Below, piece by piece: positions 9,289-18,251 of a stretch of 64,000 nucleotides of DNA (positions are counted from its first letter, which is position 1; each line of letters opens with the position of its first letter). The stretch spans positions 1 to 64,000 of the forward strand of contig NZ_JABMKX010000021.1 of NCBI RefSeq assembly GCF_013204885.1, in the 5' to 3' direction. Source of the stretch: Paenibacillus tritici (GTDB lineage: Bacteria; Bacillota; Bacilli; Paenibacillales; Paenibacillaceae). The notes beneath the pieces were generated by a model. The model was not told where the DNA came from. It did no database searches and was given only the letters and a program-made list of their open reading frames with translations. Both the position numbers and the translations under genes were made by a program.

Positions 9289-9454
9289 GGTGAATCCGCT
9301 CCTTCATATAAGAGTATAATGATTCTGAGATGCCTGAAATGAGAACGTGTGTGCGGTTATCGAAGTATACCAAGGCTTTCCTTTTTTGTCCAGACTATAA
9401 TTGGTACCCGGGTCATTCCCGTCCGTCCATCCAAGCAGGCGGCGCAGTTTCGGC

Positions 9455-9483
9455 TTGTCCTGTCCCCTGATTTAGGATACAAT
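9455..9483 (+). promoter_or_regulatory. Candidate sigma-A promoter of the HAD phosphatase gene
   Basis: TTGTCC (9455-9460), a 17-bp spacer and TACAAT (9478-9483) lie about 140 bp before the HAD gene. The rest of 9289-9624 shows no coding signal. Confidence 0.45.
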
Positions 9484-9624
9484 TTGGACAACTCAACTGG
9501 CCCTGAAATTGATAATCTCTGTGCATCGCGCACGAATCGCCGGTCTAAGTCTGCTACTGGCGGCGGTATGCGGGGAGATACAGCGGATAGCCGGACTACA
9601 ACATACTTTTAGGAGAGAACCCAA

Positions 9625-10437
9625 ATGTACAAATTGATTGCCATCGACATCGACGATACCCTGATTAATGACGATAAGGAAGTGACCCCGGCCACACAAA
9701 CCGCGCTGGAGCAGGCTGTAGCCGCAGGCGTTGTAGTAACACTCGCTACAGGACGCGCTTATGCTTCCGCCCAGGCGATTGCCCGCCAGACCGGACTCAA
9801 CGTGCCGATTATCACCTATCAGGGCGCGCTGGTGAAGAACCTGCTCGATGAAGAAGTCCTCTATGAGCGTTATGTGCCGCAGGATGCGGTACGCAAGCTG
9901 TTCCAGTATTGTGTGGAGCATGACCTTCACCTGCAGACTTACATCGACGACAAGCTGTATGCCCGGGAAGAGAACCAGAAGCTGATTGATTATTCCACAC
10001 TGAACGGTACGCAGTACTACATTGAACCGGACTGGGAAGAGAAGCTCGTCCCGCAAAAAACTCCAAAAATGCTGATCATCGACGATCCGGCCTTCCTGGA
10101 TGAGCTGTCCCCGATCCTGCGCAGCCTCCTGGGCGATTCGGTTCATATCACGAAGTCCAAGCCGCATTTCCTGGAGATCATGCACCACGAGGGCACCAAG
10201 GGTCTGGCGCTGGAATTCCTGGCCGCGCACTTTGGCTGTGACCCGTCCGAGACCATCGCTGTAGGCGATTCCTGGAACGATCATGAGATGCTGGAAGCTG
10301 CCGGACTCGGTGTAGCGATGGCGAATGCCATCCCTGCGCTCAAGGAGATCGCTGACTTCGTGACCCTCAGCAATAATGAAGACGGTGTGAAGTACGCGAT
10401 TGATAAGTTCATTCTGGGGGCAGTTCAAGAGGCGTAA
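9625..10437 (+). CDS. Cof-type HAD-IIB phosphatase
   Basis: This 270-aa cytoplasmic sugar or nucleotide phosphatase belongs to the Cof/YidA family. Motif I is AIDIDDTL (residues 6-13) with the nucleophile and acid/base aspartates, motif II is the Thr in TLATGRAY, motif III is a Lys in the KSKPHFLEIM region, and motif IV is GDSWNDHEML (around residue 213). The C2 cap domain lies between motifs II and III. The substrate cannot be told from sequence. AGGAGAG lies upstream of the ATG, and a strong bidirectional terminator follows. Confidence 0.88.
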   Translation: MYKLIAIDIDDTLINDDKEVTPATQTALEQAVAAGVVVTLATGRAYASAQAIARQTGLNVPIITYQGALVKNLLDEEVLYERYVPQDAVRKLFQYCVEHDLHLQTYIDDKLYAREENQKLIDYSTLNGTQYYIEPDWEEKLVPQKTPKMLIIDDPAFLDELSPILRSLLGDSVHITKSKPHFLEIMHHEGTKGLALEFLAAHFGCDPSETIAVGDSWNDHEMLEAAGLGVAMANAIPALKEIADFVTLSNNEDGVKYAIDKFILGAVQEA

Positions 10438-10476
10438 GCCAACCGGACCCCAACCTATAATCCCTGTATTTCCATA

Positions 10477-10536
10477 AAAAGGGTGGCGTACCGCAGGTTC
10501 ATTCATTGAACCCGGCGGTATGCCACCCTTTATTTT
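10477..10536. terminator. Bidirectional terminator between converging genes
   Basis: The arms AAAGGGTGGCGTACCGC and GCGGTATGCCACCCTTT form a long stem with one mismatch, followed by ATTTTTTT on the plus strand and preceded by AAAAA. It can serve the HAD gene (+) and the ABC exporter gene (-). Confidence 0.8.
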
Positions 10537-10569
10537 TTTCGTGCAACGCTGTGAATTACACCGCTCCGA

Positions 10570-12414
10570 TTACACGGCTCCGGCTACCGAAGCCTTCTGA
10601 TTGACAGACTCCGTTCCGCCGCTGCCGCGGCTCTCCGTATTGCCGGAAGTCCCTTGCTCCTCCGCAGACTCCTGCTCCAATTGAGTATTATACAGCTCGG
10701 AGTACCGCCCTCTTGCAGTGAGCAGCTCCTCATGACTGCCCCGCTCCACAATCTCCCCGTTCTCCATCACCAGAATAATATCGGCATTCTGGATGGTTGA
10801 GAGGCGGTGGGCGATAACAAGCGTTGTTTTGTCCTTCATCAGTTTGCGGATGGCCTGCTGGACCATTTTCTCCGACTCGTTGTCGAGTGCAGCCGTAGCT
10901 TCATCCAGCAGCAGAATCGGCGCATTCTTAAGCATCGCTCTGGCAATGGACAGGCGCTGTCTCTGCCCTCCCGACAATCTCGAACCATGCTCGCCAATAT
11001 CCGTGTGTATACCCTCCGGCAGCTCCATAACGAATTCATAAGCGTTCGCCTGCCGCAGCGCCTCCATAATCTCTTCGTCGGCCGCACCGGGCTTACCGCT
11101 CTCGATATTGTCACGGATGCTCCCCGTATACAGGCCCGACTCCTGGGGGACATAGGCGAAATAACTTCTTAGCTGTTCCAGCCGCATTCCGGTAATCGGA
11201 CTGCCATTAATGGAGACCTCACCAGCATCCGGTGTATAGAACCCGAGCAGCAGCTTGAACAACGTCGATTTACCGCCGCCGCTCGGGCCGACCACGGCCA
11301 TTTGTTGTCCGCGCGTCAGCTCCAGACTAATCTGGTTAAGACTCCGCTTCTCACTATCCGGGTATCCAAAGGCCAGATTCGTGAGCTGAAGCACCCCGAA
11401 CTCCGGCGGCACCGCCTGCACCTCAGGCAGCACCTCAACCTCTGCGGGAGCATCCATCACTTCAAAAATCCGTTCAGCCGCACCCAGCGACTGCTGCATG
11501 GAAGCCACCAGGCCCGGCAGCACCGAGAACGGCCCTACCAGATAATTCATTAATTGAATGAAGGCGATCATCGCCCCGACCTCAAGCCTTCCGTTAGCCA
11601 CGAACCAGCCGGCAATGACCAGGGCCAGGAGGAAGGTGAGGTTACCAAGCAGAGAAGAAATGGCTCCCGTTGCCCCCTCGATACCGGCCTTCTTCCTCTC
11701 CCCGGAGGCGATACTCTCACTGTAATCTATGTATTGCTTCTGCAGCCTGCGCTCTATCGAGAAGGCTTTGAACACCATGCTGCTGCCCAGGATATCATTC
11801 AGAAAAGATGTCGTTCTGCTCATACTTTCCTGCACCCGCACACTGTTGACACGCATCGCATTGCCGAAGACTTTGCCGGTCAGGAACAACAGCGGGCCTA
11901 TAGACAGGCAGATCAGCGCAAGCACCCAGTTAATATAGAGCAGATAGGCAAAGGAGGCTACCGCCAGCAGCGGGTTGCGCATCAGATCCATCATCACCCG
12001 CCCGCAGGCTTCGCCGACCGACTGATTGTCATTCGTGAACCGGGACAGCAAATCCCCCGAATGATTACGGTCGAAGTAAGACTGCGGCAAGGCCAGCGTA
12101 TGACTCATCATATCCTGACGCAGCTCATTTCTGATTTTGGCCGAGATATTGGTTTTGAGAAATTCATTAAGGAAGGTATTGAGGCCAGCGACAATAAGGA
12201 ATAACACTCCAAACCAGGCAAGCCCCTTGAACGCCTCCACATCCAGACGCACGGCCGCATCCGTAATCCGGGCCAGAAACCAGGCCATCGTAAGATCCAG
12301 CATAATACTTAATACGGTGACCAGCAGCAGTACAGCATAGATTAGCTTGTGTCTAAGCATGTATGTACCCAGTCTCGCAAAAGCACCTTTCTTCTTCACA
12401 TCATCAGCCCCCAT
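10570..12414 (-). CDS. ABC multidrug exporter half-transporter (BmrA-like)
   Basis: This 614-aa protein has an N-terminal six-helix exporter domain (about 20-315) fused to an ABC ATPase (about 345-580), the layout of homodimeric drug or lipid exporters such as BmrA. The ATPase has Walker A GPSGGGKST, signature LSGGQRQRLS, Walker B ILLLDEATAAL and the switch histidine in VIAHRLST. The C terminus is a polar tail rich in Glu, Gly and Ser (about 585-614). The ATG at 12414 has no good ribosome binding site; an in-frame GTG at 12399 has GGGGG eight bases upstream and may be the real start. The exported substrate is unknown. Confidence 0.88.
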   Translation of the reverse strand: MGADDVKKKGAFARLGTYMLRHKLIYAVLLLVTVLSIMLDLTMAWFLARITDAAVRLDVEAFKGLAWFGVLFLIVAGLNTFLNEFLKTNISAKIRNELRQDMMSHTLALPQSYFDRNHSGDLLSRFTNDNQSVGEACGRVMMDLMRNPLLAVASFAYLLYINWVLALICLSIGPLLFLTGKVFGNAMRVNSVRVQESMSRTTSFLNDILGSSMVFKAFSIERRLQKQYIDYSESIASGERKKAGIEGATGAISSLLGNLTFLLALVIAGWFVANGRLEVGAMIAFIQLMNYLVGPFSVLPGLVASMQQSLGAAERIFEVMDAPAEVEVLPEVQAVPPEFGVLQLTNLAFGYPDSEKRSLNQISLELTRGQQMAVVGPSGGGKSTLFKLLLGFYTPDAGEVSINGSPITGMRLEQLRSYFAYVPQESGLYTGSIRDNIESGKPGAADEEIMEALRQANAYEFVMELPEGIHTDIGEHGSRLSGGQRQRLSIARAMLKNAPILLLDEATAALDNESEKMVQQAIRKLMKDKTTLVIAHRLSTIQNADIILVMENGEIVERGSHEELLTARGRYSELYNTQLEQESAEEQGTSGNTESRGSGGTESVNQKASVAGAV

Positions 12415-12470
12415 TGGAATTCAACATCCTGCATTGTATTTAATTACCTTCCGGCTCATGCATTCAGTTT

Positions 12471-12479
12471 ACTATACCA
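12471..12479 (-). promoter_or_regulatory. Extended -10 promoter candidate for the ABC exporter
   Basis: On the minus strand TGGTATAGT is an extended -10 (TGnTATAAT-like), about 57 bp upstream of the coding start. No convincing -35 is seen. Confidence 0.35.
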
Positions 12480-12609
12480 CAAAGCAAGGAACCCAGCGGC
12501 GGCAGATGGATTCCTTAATCGGTCTCGGGGCTGACTGGAGTGAATACGGGAGAATCCTGTTATCCTGTCAAAAATCCCTGGAGTAGAGCACTCCCTCTGA
12601 TCCTGGGGT

Positions 12610-13392
12610 TCAGGACTCCTCCGGGTGCAGCGGAATCTTCATCCCCGTAACCGCAAGAGTCACCTTCTCCGGCAGAATATAATCCTTCTCCAGATTGATG
12701 TCATGCGACATATGCGTGTAGACCGCACGGCGCGGCTGAACGGTCTCCAGCAGATCGGCGGCTTCGGTCATATCATACACAGAGCGGGTGGACAATGCTG
12801 CGGCTTCGTAATAAAAGCTGGTTCCCAGCACCAGCAGATCCGCTCCGTGCATAGACTTCGTCTCCTCCGGCGTGAGGGAGATGGAGTCCGGGCAGTATAT
12901 CCAGACATACCCCTCCTTCTCCAGCCGGTAGGCGTAGGAATAACCATTCTTGCCATGGTTCACCCGCCACGTAGTAATCTGCCAGCCGTCCAGCGTAACG
13001 CCGTCATCGCAGGGAATCAGGTCGATATGCCCGCTGAGCCACGGGTATTGCCGTTCAATGACAGGAATGACCTCGGCCGGAGCGTACAGCTCTCCCCTGA
13101 AGCCCATCCAGCGGCAGCTGTCCGCCCATTCCGGCAGTCCGCCGATATGGTCGAAATGCGCATGCGTCACCAGCAGACGTTCCATGCGGCGGTGCCCCAG
13201 CAGCTCCATCTGACGCCGCCAGTCCGGTCCGCAGTCAATCGCCAGGAATCCGGCTCCGTTATCTATAAGCACAGAAGAACGCAGGCGGCTATTGCGCCCG
13301 GTTGTTCTTGCTTCCGTGCAGGTCTCACAATCGCAGTAGACCCGGGGTACCCCCATGGCATCCCCTGTTCCAAGGAACACTAATGTATCCAT
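12610..13392 (-). CDS. PhnP-like metallo-beta-lactamase-fold hydrolase
   Basis: This 260-aa cytoplasmic MBL-fold enzyme has the zinc motif THAHFDHIGG (around residue 80) and further His/Asp ligands (VNHGKNGYSY, YTHMSHDINLE). The N terminus FLGTGDAMGVPRVYCDCETC is close to the PhnP/RNase Z-like branch with a structural Cys cluster. PhnP is a cyclic phosphodiesterase; whether this protein shares that substrate is inference, since no phosphonate genes are nearby. The ATG at 13392 is preceded by GGAGGG at good spacing, so I preferred it to upstream in-frame ATGs. Confidence 0.8.
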   Translation of the reverse strand: MDTLVFLGTGDAMGVPRVYCDCETCTEARTTGRNSRLRSSVLIDNGAGFLAIDCGPDWRRQMELLGHRRMERLLVTHAHFDHIGGLPEWADSCRWMGFRGELYAPAEVIPVIERQYPWLSGHIDLIPCDDGVTLDGWQITTWRVNHGKNGYSYAYRLEKEGYVWIYCPDSISLTPEETKSMHGADLLVLGTSFYYEAAALSTRSVYDMTEAADLLETVQPRRAVYTHMSHDINLEKDYILPEKVTLAVTGMKIPLHPEES

Positions 13393-13479
13393 ATGCCTGC
13401 CCTCCATCATCGTCTATTTTTCAGCGTGTATCCGTCAGTTCATTATAGAACAGCAGCCGGTCCTTTGCACCTTAGCCCG

Positions 13480-13585
13480 ATACAAGTGGAAACGGCTTAG
13501 CCGTCCTTTAAAGGACGGTACCGTTTCAGCGAGAAATAGAAGGATAATTTATCATGTGAAACATATAAATTCTTATATTTCAAAC
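13480..13585. repeat. Structured intergenic element with nested palindromes
   Basis: GAAACGG (13489-13495) pairs with CCGTTTC (13521-13527) around a perfect 18-bp palindrome centred on TTTAAA (13501-13518). An AT-rich tail with ATATAA/TTATAT follows (about 13560-13580). The layout resembles dispersed structured elements, but only one copy lies in this window. It occupies the gap between the MBL gene and the sulfate operon. Confidence 0.45.
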
Positions 13586-13627
13586 AAAGAGCCGCCCCTC
13601 AGCCTGACCCGGCCGCAGAACAGCTCT
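13582..13627 (-). terminator. Weak terminator candidate of the sulfate operon
   Basis: On the minus strand AGAGC (13623-13627) pairs with GCTCT (13588-13592) across a GC-rich loop, followed by TTGTTTG. It lies about 90 bp beyond the sbp stop codon. Confidence 0.3.
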
Positions 13628-13718
13628 CTTCATCATGCACACCTCACACCCAACAGGTATCGTCCAATCGCAGTACGCTTCTTCCACCCTCCGCCAGACC
13701 TACCTCGTTCTTACCCGC

Positions 13719-14789
13719 CTAGATTCCGGCCAGCACCTGGTACCATATGCCCCGCTTGGAGTATAACGTCGTACGGACCTCTTCCCAGCCGCCAAGGTAG
13801 CTGATGTCGAACAGCCCGGCAGGAACCGGATACTGGCTCTCATGCTCGGCATAGACCTGCTGGTTCACGGGACGGAAGCCGAATTTGGCGAAAATCTCCT
13901 GCGCCTCCGGCGTAGTCAGATAATCCACCAGCGCCTCTGCGGCCTTGCGGGTGCCGCGCTCATCCACATATTTGTCCACCACCGCAGCGGGATTCTCGAT
14001 CAGCATCGTATTCCGGGGGAGGATCACCTCATACTTGACCCCCTCGGCAATCCGCGCCAGCAGCTCATTCTCATAGGTCACGATCACATCGCCGACCCCG
14101 TACTCGAAGGCAGCCATGGAAGCCCGCCCGCTTTTATCCAGAGATTCGACGTTTCGGTGTATGCTCTCCAGGAAGGCCTTGGCAGCAGCAGGGTCCTTCG
14201 CTCCTTCCTGCTCCTCAGAACGCTTCAGACCCGCCCCGTAGATCGCGTTGATATCCCACTGGGCCCCCCCGGAGGTCTTAGGGTTAGGGTAGAGCACCTT
14301 CACACCCGGCTTCGCCAGATCCGCAAAATCATGAATGCCCTTCGGATTGCCTTCCCGCGTTCCCAAGGCCACTACTGACCGCGTCACCATACCCGCCTCG
14401 CCGTGATTCTTCCAGCTCTTCTCCACCAGTCCTGCCTTGACCAGCTTCTCCACATCGCCTTCCATCGCCAGCAGAGTGACATCCGCCTCGAAGCCGCCGG
14501 CAATCGCCCGCGCCTGGGTTCCAGAGGCCTCATAGGACTGCTGGAATACGATTTTTTGGCCGGTATCCGCCTGCCATTGCTTCGCGAACAAGGGGAGAAT
14601 CTCGCCCATGGCATCCTTCACCACGCTGTACGCACCCACCACAAGCGTCACATCTCCCTGCGGCGGCGTACCTGCTTCCCCGGAGGCCTGCTGTTCATTT
14701 GCGCAGCCGGCAGCGCTCAGGGTGAACACCGCCAGCATGAAGACCGTCAGCCATCCGTGCAGTAGTCTGCTCCTTCTGATAAGCCTCAT
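13719..14789 (-). CDS. sbp: Sulfate/thiosulfate ABC transporter binding lipoprotein
   Basis: This 356-aa lipoprotein captures sulfate outside the membrane and delivers it to CysT/CysW. The signal peptide ends in the lipobox LSAAGC. Family motifs include QSYEASGTQARAI, VTLLAMEGDVEKL, YPNPKTSGGAQWDINAIYG and FGFRPVN near the C terminus, all typical of Sbp/CysP proteins. It is the last gene of a four-gene operon, 30 bp after cysA. Sulfate rather than thiosulfate is inferred from the family and cannot be distinguished here. Confidence 0.9.
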   Translation of the reverse strand: MRLIRRSRLLHGWLTVFMLAVFTLSAAGCANEQQASGEAGTPPQGDVTLVVGAYSVVKDAMGEILPLFAKQWQADTGQKIVFQQSYEASGTQARAIAGGFEADVTLLAMEGDVEKLVKAGLVEKSWKNHGEAGMVTRSVVALGTREGNPKGIHDFADLAKPGVKVLYPNPKTSGGAQWDINAIYGAGLKRSEEQEGAKDPAAAKAFLESIHRNVESLDKSGRASMAAFEYGVGDVIVTYENELLARIAEGVKYEVILPRNTMLIENPAAVVDKYVDERGTRKAAEALVDYLTTPEAQEIFAKFGFRPVNQQVYAEHESQYPVPAGLFDISYLGGWEEVRTTLYSKRGIWYQVLAGI

Positions 14790-14819
14790 CCCGGCGACAC
14801 ATCCTACATCATTTATTTT

Positions 14820-15884
14820 TTAGATAAATACAGGCATCGGATCTTTCTTAAGGCCATTCTCCTGAATCCAGCTCCGCTCCTCATTGAACAGGTAAGCGCG
14901 GTGTACCAGCACAGATATCTCCTGGCCCGGAGTCAGCGTTTCTTTCTCCAGAGAGCGGTAGGTGACCAGCTTATGTCCCTTTACCTCAACCTCCACGAGC
15001 CACTCACTTCCGCGGAAATGCAGATGCTTGACCGTACCCTGCTCCGTGGCCGAAGCCATTTTGAATTCATGCAGATGGCCCACCTCAATATACTCGGGAC
15101 GGATCAGCGCTTTGGTCGGCCTGCCGCCGCCTGCTCCCTGGAAGCCTTTCAGCTCAGAGGCACTTTCGATCAGCGTGGATTCCCCGATGAAGGTCGCCAC
15201 GAACGGCGTCTTCGGCTCTTTATAGATATCCCAAGGCGTTCCCTTCTGCTCCAGCCGTCCCTGGTTAATGATCATAATCTCATCCGCCACTTCAATCGCT
15301 TCATCCTGGTCATGAGTGACGAAGATCGAGGTGATGCCAACACGTTCAATCAGCTCCCGCAGCCAGGAACGCAGCTCTTGGCGGATCTTCGCATCTATTG
15401 CCGCGAACGGCTCATCCAGCAGCAGCAGCTGCGGTTCAGGCGCCAGCGCCCGGGCAAAGGCCACCCGCTGGCGCTGCCCGCCGGACAGCTGATGCGGATA
15501 CCGCTTCTCGAAGCCCTTCAGTCCGGTAAGCTCCACCAGCTCGGTGACACGGTCACGAATGGCCGATTTGCTGGCTTTCTTGACCTTCAGCCCGAAGGCG
15601 ATATTCTCGAACACCGTCATGTGCTTGAACAGCGCATAATTCTGGAACACGAAGCCGATCTCGCGCTCCTGCGGTGGAAGATGGTTCACAGTCTTGCCGT
15701 GGAATATAATCTCCCCGCTATCCGGTGTCTCAAGGCCTGCCAGCATGCGCAGAATTGAGGTTTTGCCGCCGCCGCTTGGGCCGAGCAGCCCGATCAGGTG
15801 ACCCTTGGTAATTCCGAAATGGACATCCTTCACGGCATGAAAATCTCCAAAATGCTTATCGAGTCCCCGGACCTCTACATGCAT
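14820..15884 (-). CDS. cysA: Sulfate ABC transporter ATPase CysA
   Basis: This 354-aa ATPase powers the sulfate importer from the cytoplasmic face. It has Walker A GPSGGGKTS, signature LSGGQRQRVAFARAL, Walker B LLLLDEPFAAID and the switch histidine in FVTHDQDEA, followed by a C-terminal TOBE-like region (about 240-350). The ATG at 15884 has GGAGGG eight bases upstream and lies 2 bp after the cysW stop, which fits a tightly packed operon. An in-frame start further upstream would overlap cysW. Confidence 0.93.
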   Translation of the reverse strand: MHVEVRGLDKHFGDFHAVKDVHFGITKGHLIGLLGPSGGGKTSILRMLAGLETPDSGEIIFHGKTVNHLPPQEREIGFVFQNYALFKHMTVFENIAFGLKVKKASKSAIRDRVTELVELTGLKGFEKRYPHQLSGGQRQRVAFARALAPEPQLLLLDEPFAAIDAKIRQELRSWLRELIERVGITSIFVTHDQDEAIEVADEIMIINQGRLEQKGTPWDIYKEPKTPFVATFIGESTLIESASELKGFQGAGGGRPTKALIRPEYIEVGHLHEFKMASATEQGTVKHLHFRGSEWLVEVEVKGHKLVTYRSLEKETLTPGQEISVLVHRAYLFNEERSWIQENGLKKDPMPVFI

Positions 15885-15886
15885 AA

Positions 15887-16684
15887 CTAGTGCCCTCCCT
15901 TTCTTCTCTTGCTCCATTCCATCAACAGCAGCAGCCCCGCAGAGAATGCGGCCAGCACCAGCGCTACACCGCCCGCAGCCGTAACATTGAAATTCTCGAC
16001 ATCCTGGTAGATCAGCGTGGTTGCCGTCTGCGTCCGGTTCATAATATTGCCGGACACGACGAGCACCGCCCCGAATTCGCCAAGCGAGCGGGCCACCGTC
16101 AGAATCACTCCATAGATGACAGCCCAGCGGATCGAGGGCCAGGTCACCTTCCAGAAGGTGGTCCAGCCATAGGCGCCAAGTGTTGACGCAGCCTCTTCCT
16201 GCTGGGAGCCGATCTCCTGCAGCACCGGCATCACCTCACGCACCATCAGCGGGAACGTCACGAACAGCGTTGCAATGACCATTCCCGGAAAAGCATACAC
16301 AATCTTCACTCCGATTTGTTCAAATAATGCACCAAGCGCACTGTCCGGCCCGAGCAGCAGAACGATCATCAGGCCGCCGATAACCGGCGATACCGCATAA
16401 GGCAAATCCACAATGCTGTTCAAGAGGCTTTTCAGACGCCGTCCCAGCCAGTCTGCCCTTACCAGATACAAGGCCATCATAATGCCAAACAAAGTGTTCA
16501 GCAGTGTCACTACGGCCACCACGCCTCCGGTCATCAGCAGCGCATGCAGCGCCTCCGGCCGGGTCAGCGCATTCCAGAAGCCGCTCCAGCCTTCGCTGAA
16601 GGCGCCCATCGTCATTCTGCCAAGCGGGGCAGCGATCAGCACGAAGAATACGAGATAAGTAAGGCCAATCCACAGTCTTCTCAT
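15887..16684 (-). CDS. cysW: Sulfate ABC transporter permease CysW
   Basis: This 265-aa inner-membrane permease has six hydrophobic segments and the binding-protein-dependent permease loop (EEAASTLGAYGWTTFWKVTW, about 155-175), which docks onto CysA. The VSGNIMNRTQTATTLIY region is typical of CysW. The start overlaps the cysT stop by 4 bp (ATGA), indicating translational coupling. Confidence 0.92.
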   Translation of the reverse strand: MRRLWIGLTYLVFFVLIAAPLGRMTMGAFSEGWSGFWNALTRPEALHALLMTGGVVAVVTLLNTLFGIMMALYLVRADWLGRRLKSLLNSIVDLPYAVSPVIGGLMIVLLLGPDSALGALFEQIGVKIVYAFPGMVIATLFVTFPLMVREVMPVLQEIGSQQEEAASTLGAYGWTTFWKVTWPSIRWAVIYGVILTVARSLGEFGAVLVVSGNIMNRTQTATTLIYQDVENFNVTAAGGVALVLAAFSAGLLLLMEWSKRRKGGH

Positions 16685-17496
16685 GATCTTCTCCCCCGCA
16701 TCTGCAGCAGGTTAATCAGCCAGAGAATCAGAAAGGATAGGGTCAGCAGAATGATTGACACCGCTGCCGCCCCGGCCGGATTGTCACTTTCGACCTCCCC
16801 GAAGATAAAAACGGAAGACACCAGGGTACGCCCCGGGATATTGCCGGCTACGAGTACAACCGCACCGAATTCAGCAAGCGCCCGCGAGAAGGCCAGCATC
16901 CCGCCGCCGATCATGCCAGGTGCCATAGACGGAAGAATCACCTGGAGGAAGACCCGGCTGGGCCTCGCCCCCATCGTATACGCCGCCTCCTCTTCCGAAG
17001 CATCCAGCTCCTCCAGCAGCGGCTGTACCGCCCGGATTACGAAGGGGAACGTGACGAAGACCATAGCAATCACAATGGCCGGCTGGTGAAAAACCACCGT
17101 AAAGCCCAGAGATTCCGCCAGGCCGCCGATCAGGCTTCCGGGACCCAGCAGCAGCAGAATCATTAGTCCTCCAACTGCAGTAGGCAGGGCAAACGGGAGA
17201 TCAACGAGACTGTTCAGCAGCGCTCTGCCCCGGAACTTATAACGGATAAGGACCCAGGCAATCATCGTGCCCAGAAGTACATTCGTAAGTGCAGCAATGA
17301 CAGCCAGCTTAAGTGTTAATACAACCGACTTCCAAGCAATCGGGTCGGTCACACTCTCGGCGAAGCTTCCGAACCCTGACGAGAATGAATTGTAATAGAC
17401 TCCAAGGATCGGCAACACGATCAGTATGACGAAATACAGTACGACTGTTGTTCTAAATCCCCAAGTCCAGCCCTTGTGCCTGATCAACGAATTCAA
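16681..17496 (-). CDS. cysT: Sulfate ABC transporter permease CysT (CysU)
   Basis: This 271-aa permease forms a heterodimer with CysW. It has six membrane segments; EEEAAYTMGARPSRVFLQVI is the ATPase-docking EAA loop, and FGAVVLVAGNIPGRTLV is conserved in CysT. It is the first gene of the operon cysT-cysW-cysA-sbp. The upstream region holds a sigma-A promoter candidate and a possible CymR-type operator. Confidence 0.92.
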   Translation of the reverse strand: MNSLIRHKGWTWGFRTTVVLYFVILIVLPILGVYYNSFSSGFGSFAESVTDPIAWKSVVLTLKLAVIAALTNVLLGTMIAWVLIRYKFRGRALLNSLVDLPFALPTAVGGLMILLLLGPGSLIGGLAESLGFTVVFHQPAIVIAMVFVTFPFVIRAVQPLLEELDASEEEAAYTMGARPSRVFLQVILPSMAPGMIGGGMLAFSRALAEFGAVVLVAGNIPGRTLVSSVFIFGEVESDNPAGAAAVSIILLTLSFLILWLINLLQMRGRRS

Positions 17497-17553
17497 TGCT
17501 CAACCTCCCACCTCCGGCGGATAACCGGTCGGTTTACTCGACTTTAAGGCTGT

Positions 17554-17580
17554 AATTATTCCTATTAATATACTTGGTTT
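17554..17580 (-). promoter_or_regulatory. Candidate CymR-like operator
   Basis: The minus strand reads CCAAGTATATTAATAGGAAT, partly matching the Bacillus CymR box (the ATNGGAATW half is perfect, the other half is degenerate). It lies just downstream of the predicted cysT -10, where a repressor would block transcription when cysteine is plentiful. Confidence 0.35.
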
Positions 17581-17592
17581 AAAGTTATCCCT

Positions 17593-17622
17593 ACTTTACC
17601 AAAGACTGCTTGCTGCCGTCAA
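17593..17622 (-). promoter_or_regulatory. Candidate promoter of the sulfate operon
   Basis: On the minus strand TTGACG (17617-17622) and TAAAGT (17593-17598) are separated by 18 bp, about 95 bp upstream of cysT. Confidence 0.45.
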
Positions 17623-17695
17623 TTACTTTGTTAAGTTTTGGGTTAAAGTATAAGTATCATCATTGTTGTTCAAATCAGAGAGGGGCGTATTCATA

Positions 17696-18097
17696 ATGCT
17701 GCATACTATGGAGATCACCACCAGCAAGCGGGATGAAATGCGGGACATTACCCGCGAGGTTCAATCTTATGTGAAAAAAAGCGGAGTGCTTAACGGGCTG
17801 GTCTTCGTCTATTGCCCGCACACTACTGCAGGGATTGCGATTAACGAGAACGCAGACCCTGATGTGAAGCGTGATGTGCTGATGCGCCTGGATGAGGTCT
17901 ATCCCTGGGAGCATCCTAAATACCGCCACGCCGAGGGTAATACGGCCTCCCACCTGAAATCCATCACTGCCGGACCATCACAGACGCTCATTATTCATGA
18001 AGGGGCTGTGCTGCTGGGCCGCTGGCAGGGCATTTATTTCTGTGAGTTCGATGGTCCGAGGCAGCGCCAGTGCCACCTCAAAATCATCGAAGGTTAG
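17696..18097 (+). CDS. YjbQ-family protein
   Basis: This 133-aa protein belongs to the YjbQ/UPF0047 family. Hallmarks are the conserved CPHTTAGIAINENADPDV and the HLKSITAGPSQTLIIHEG stretch, with GRWQGIYFCEFDGPR at the C terminus. Members show weak thiamine-phosphate-synthase-like activity in bacteria, but their physiological role is unsettled. AGAGAGGGG at 17677-17685 supports the ATG at 17696; an upstream in-frame ATG at 17663 lacks a ribosome binding site. The gene stands alone between divergent and convergent neighbours. Confidence 0.88.
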   Translation: MLHTMEITTSKRDEMRDITREVQSYVKKSGVLNGLVFVYCPHTTAGIAINENADPDVKRDVLMRLDEVYPWEHPKYRHAEGNTASHLKSITAGPSQTLIIHEGAVLLGRWQGIYFCEFDGPRQRQCHLKIIEG

Positions 18098-18126
18098 TCT
18101 ATTATTGCCTTGTAAAAACTTATAGA

Positions 18127-18160
18127 AGAGCAGCTTCGCCGGTTCCTGCGGAGCTGCTCT
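18127..18160 (+). terminator. Hairpin downstream of the YjbQ gene
   Basis: AGAGCAGCT (18127-18135) pairs with AGCTGCTCT (18152-18160). There is no T run, but a second small hairpin (AGCTGTT 18231 with AACAGCT 18250, followed by TTTT) backs it up. Confidence 0.4.
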
Positions 18161-18251
18161 CTATACAATTGATAGCTTCTATAACACTTTCACCAATCAA
18201 TGTTATACCAATGCAACGCTCTAAAGTGTGAGCTGTTAAAAAAAACAGCTT

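Noticed and set aside
9342..9355. LexA-like box upstream of the YdjM-like gene
   Set aside because: The minus strand CGCACACACGTTCT has two mismatches to CGAACnnnnGTTCG, and there is no promoter at a convincing distance, so the link was judged too weak although E. coli YdjM is SOS-regulated.
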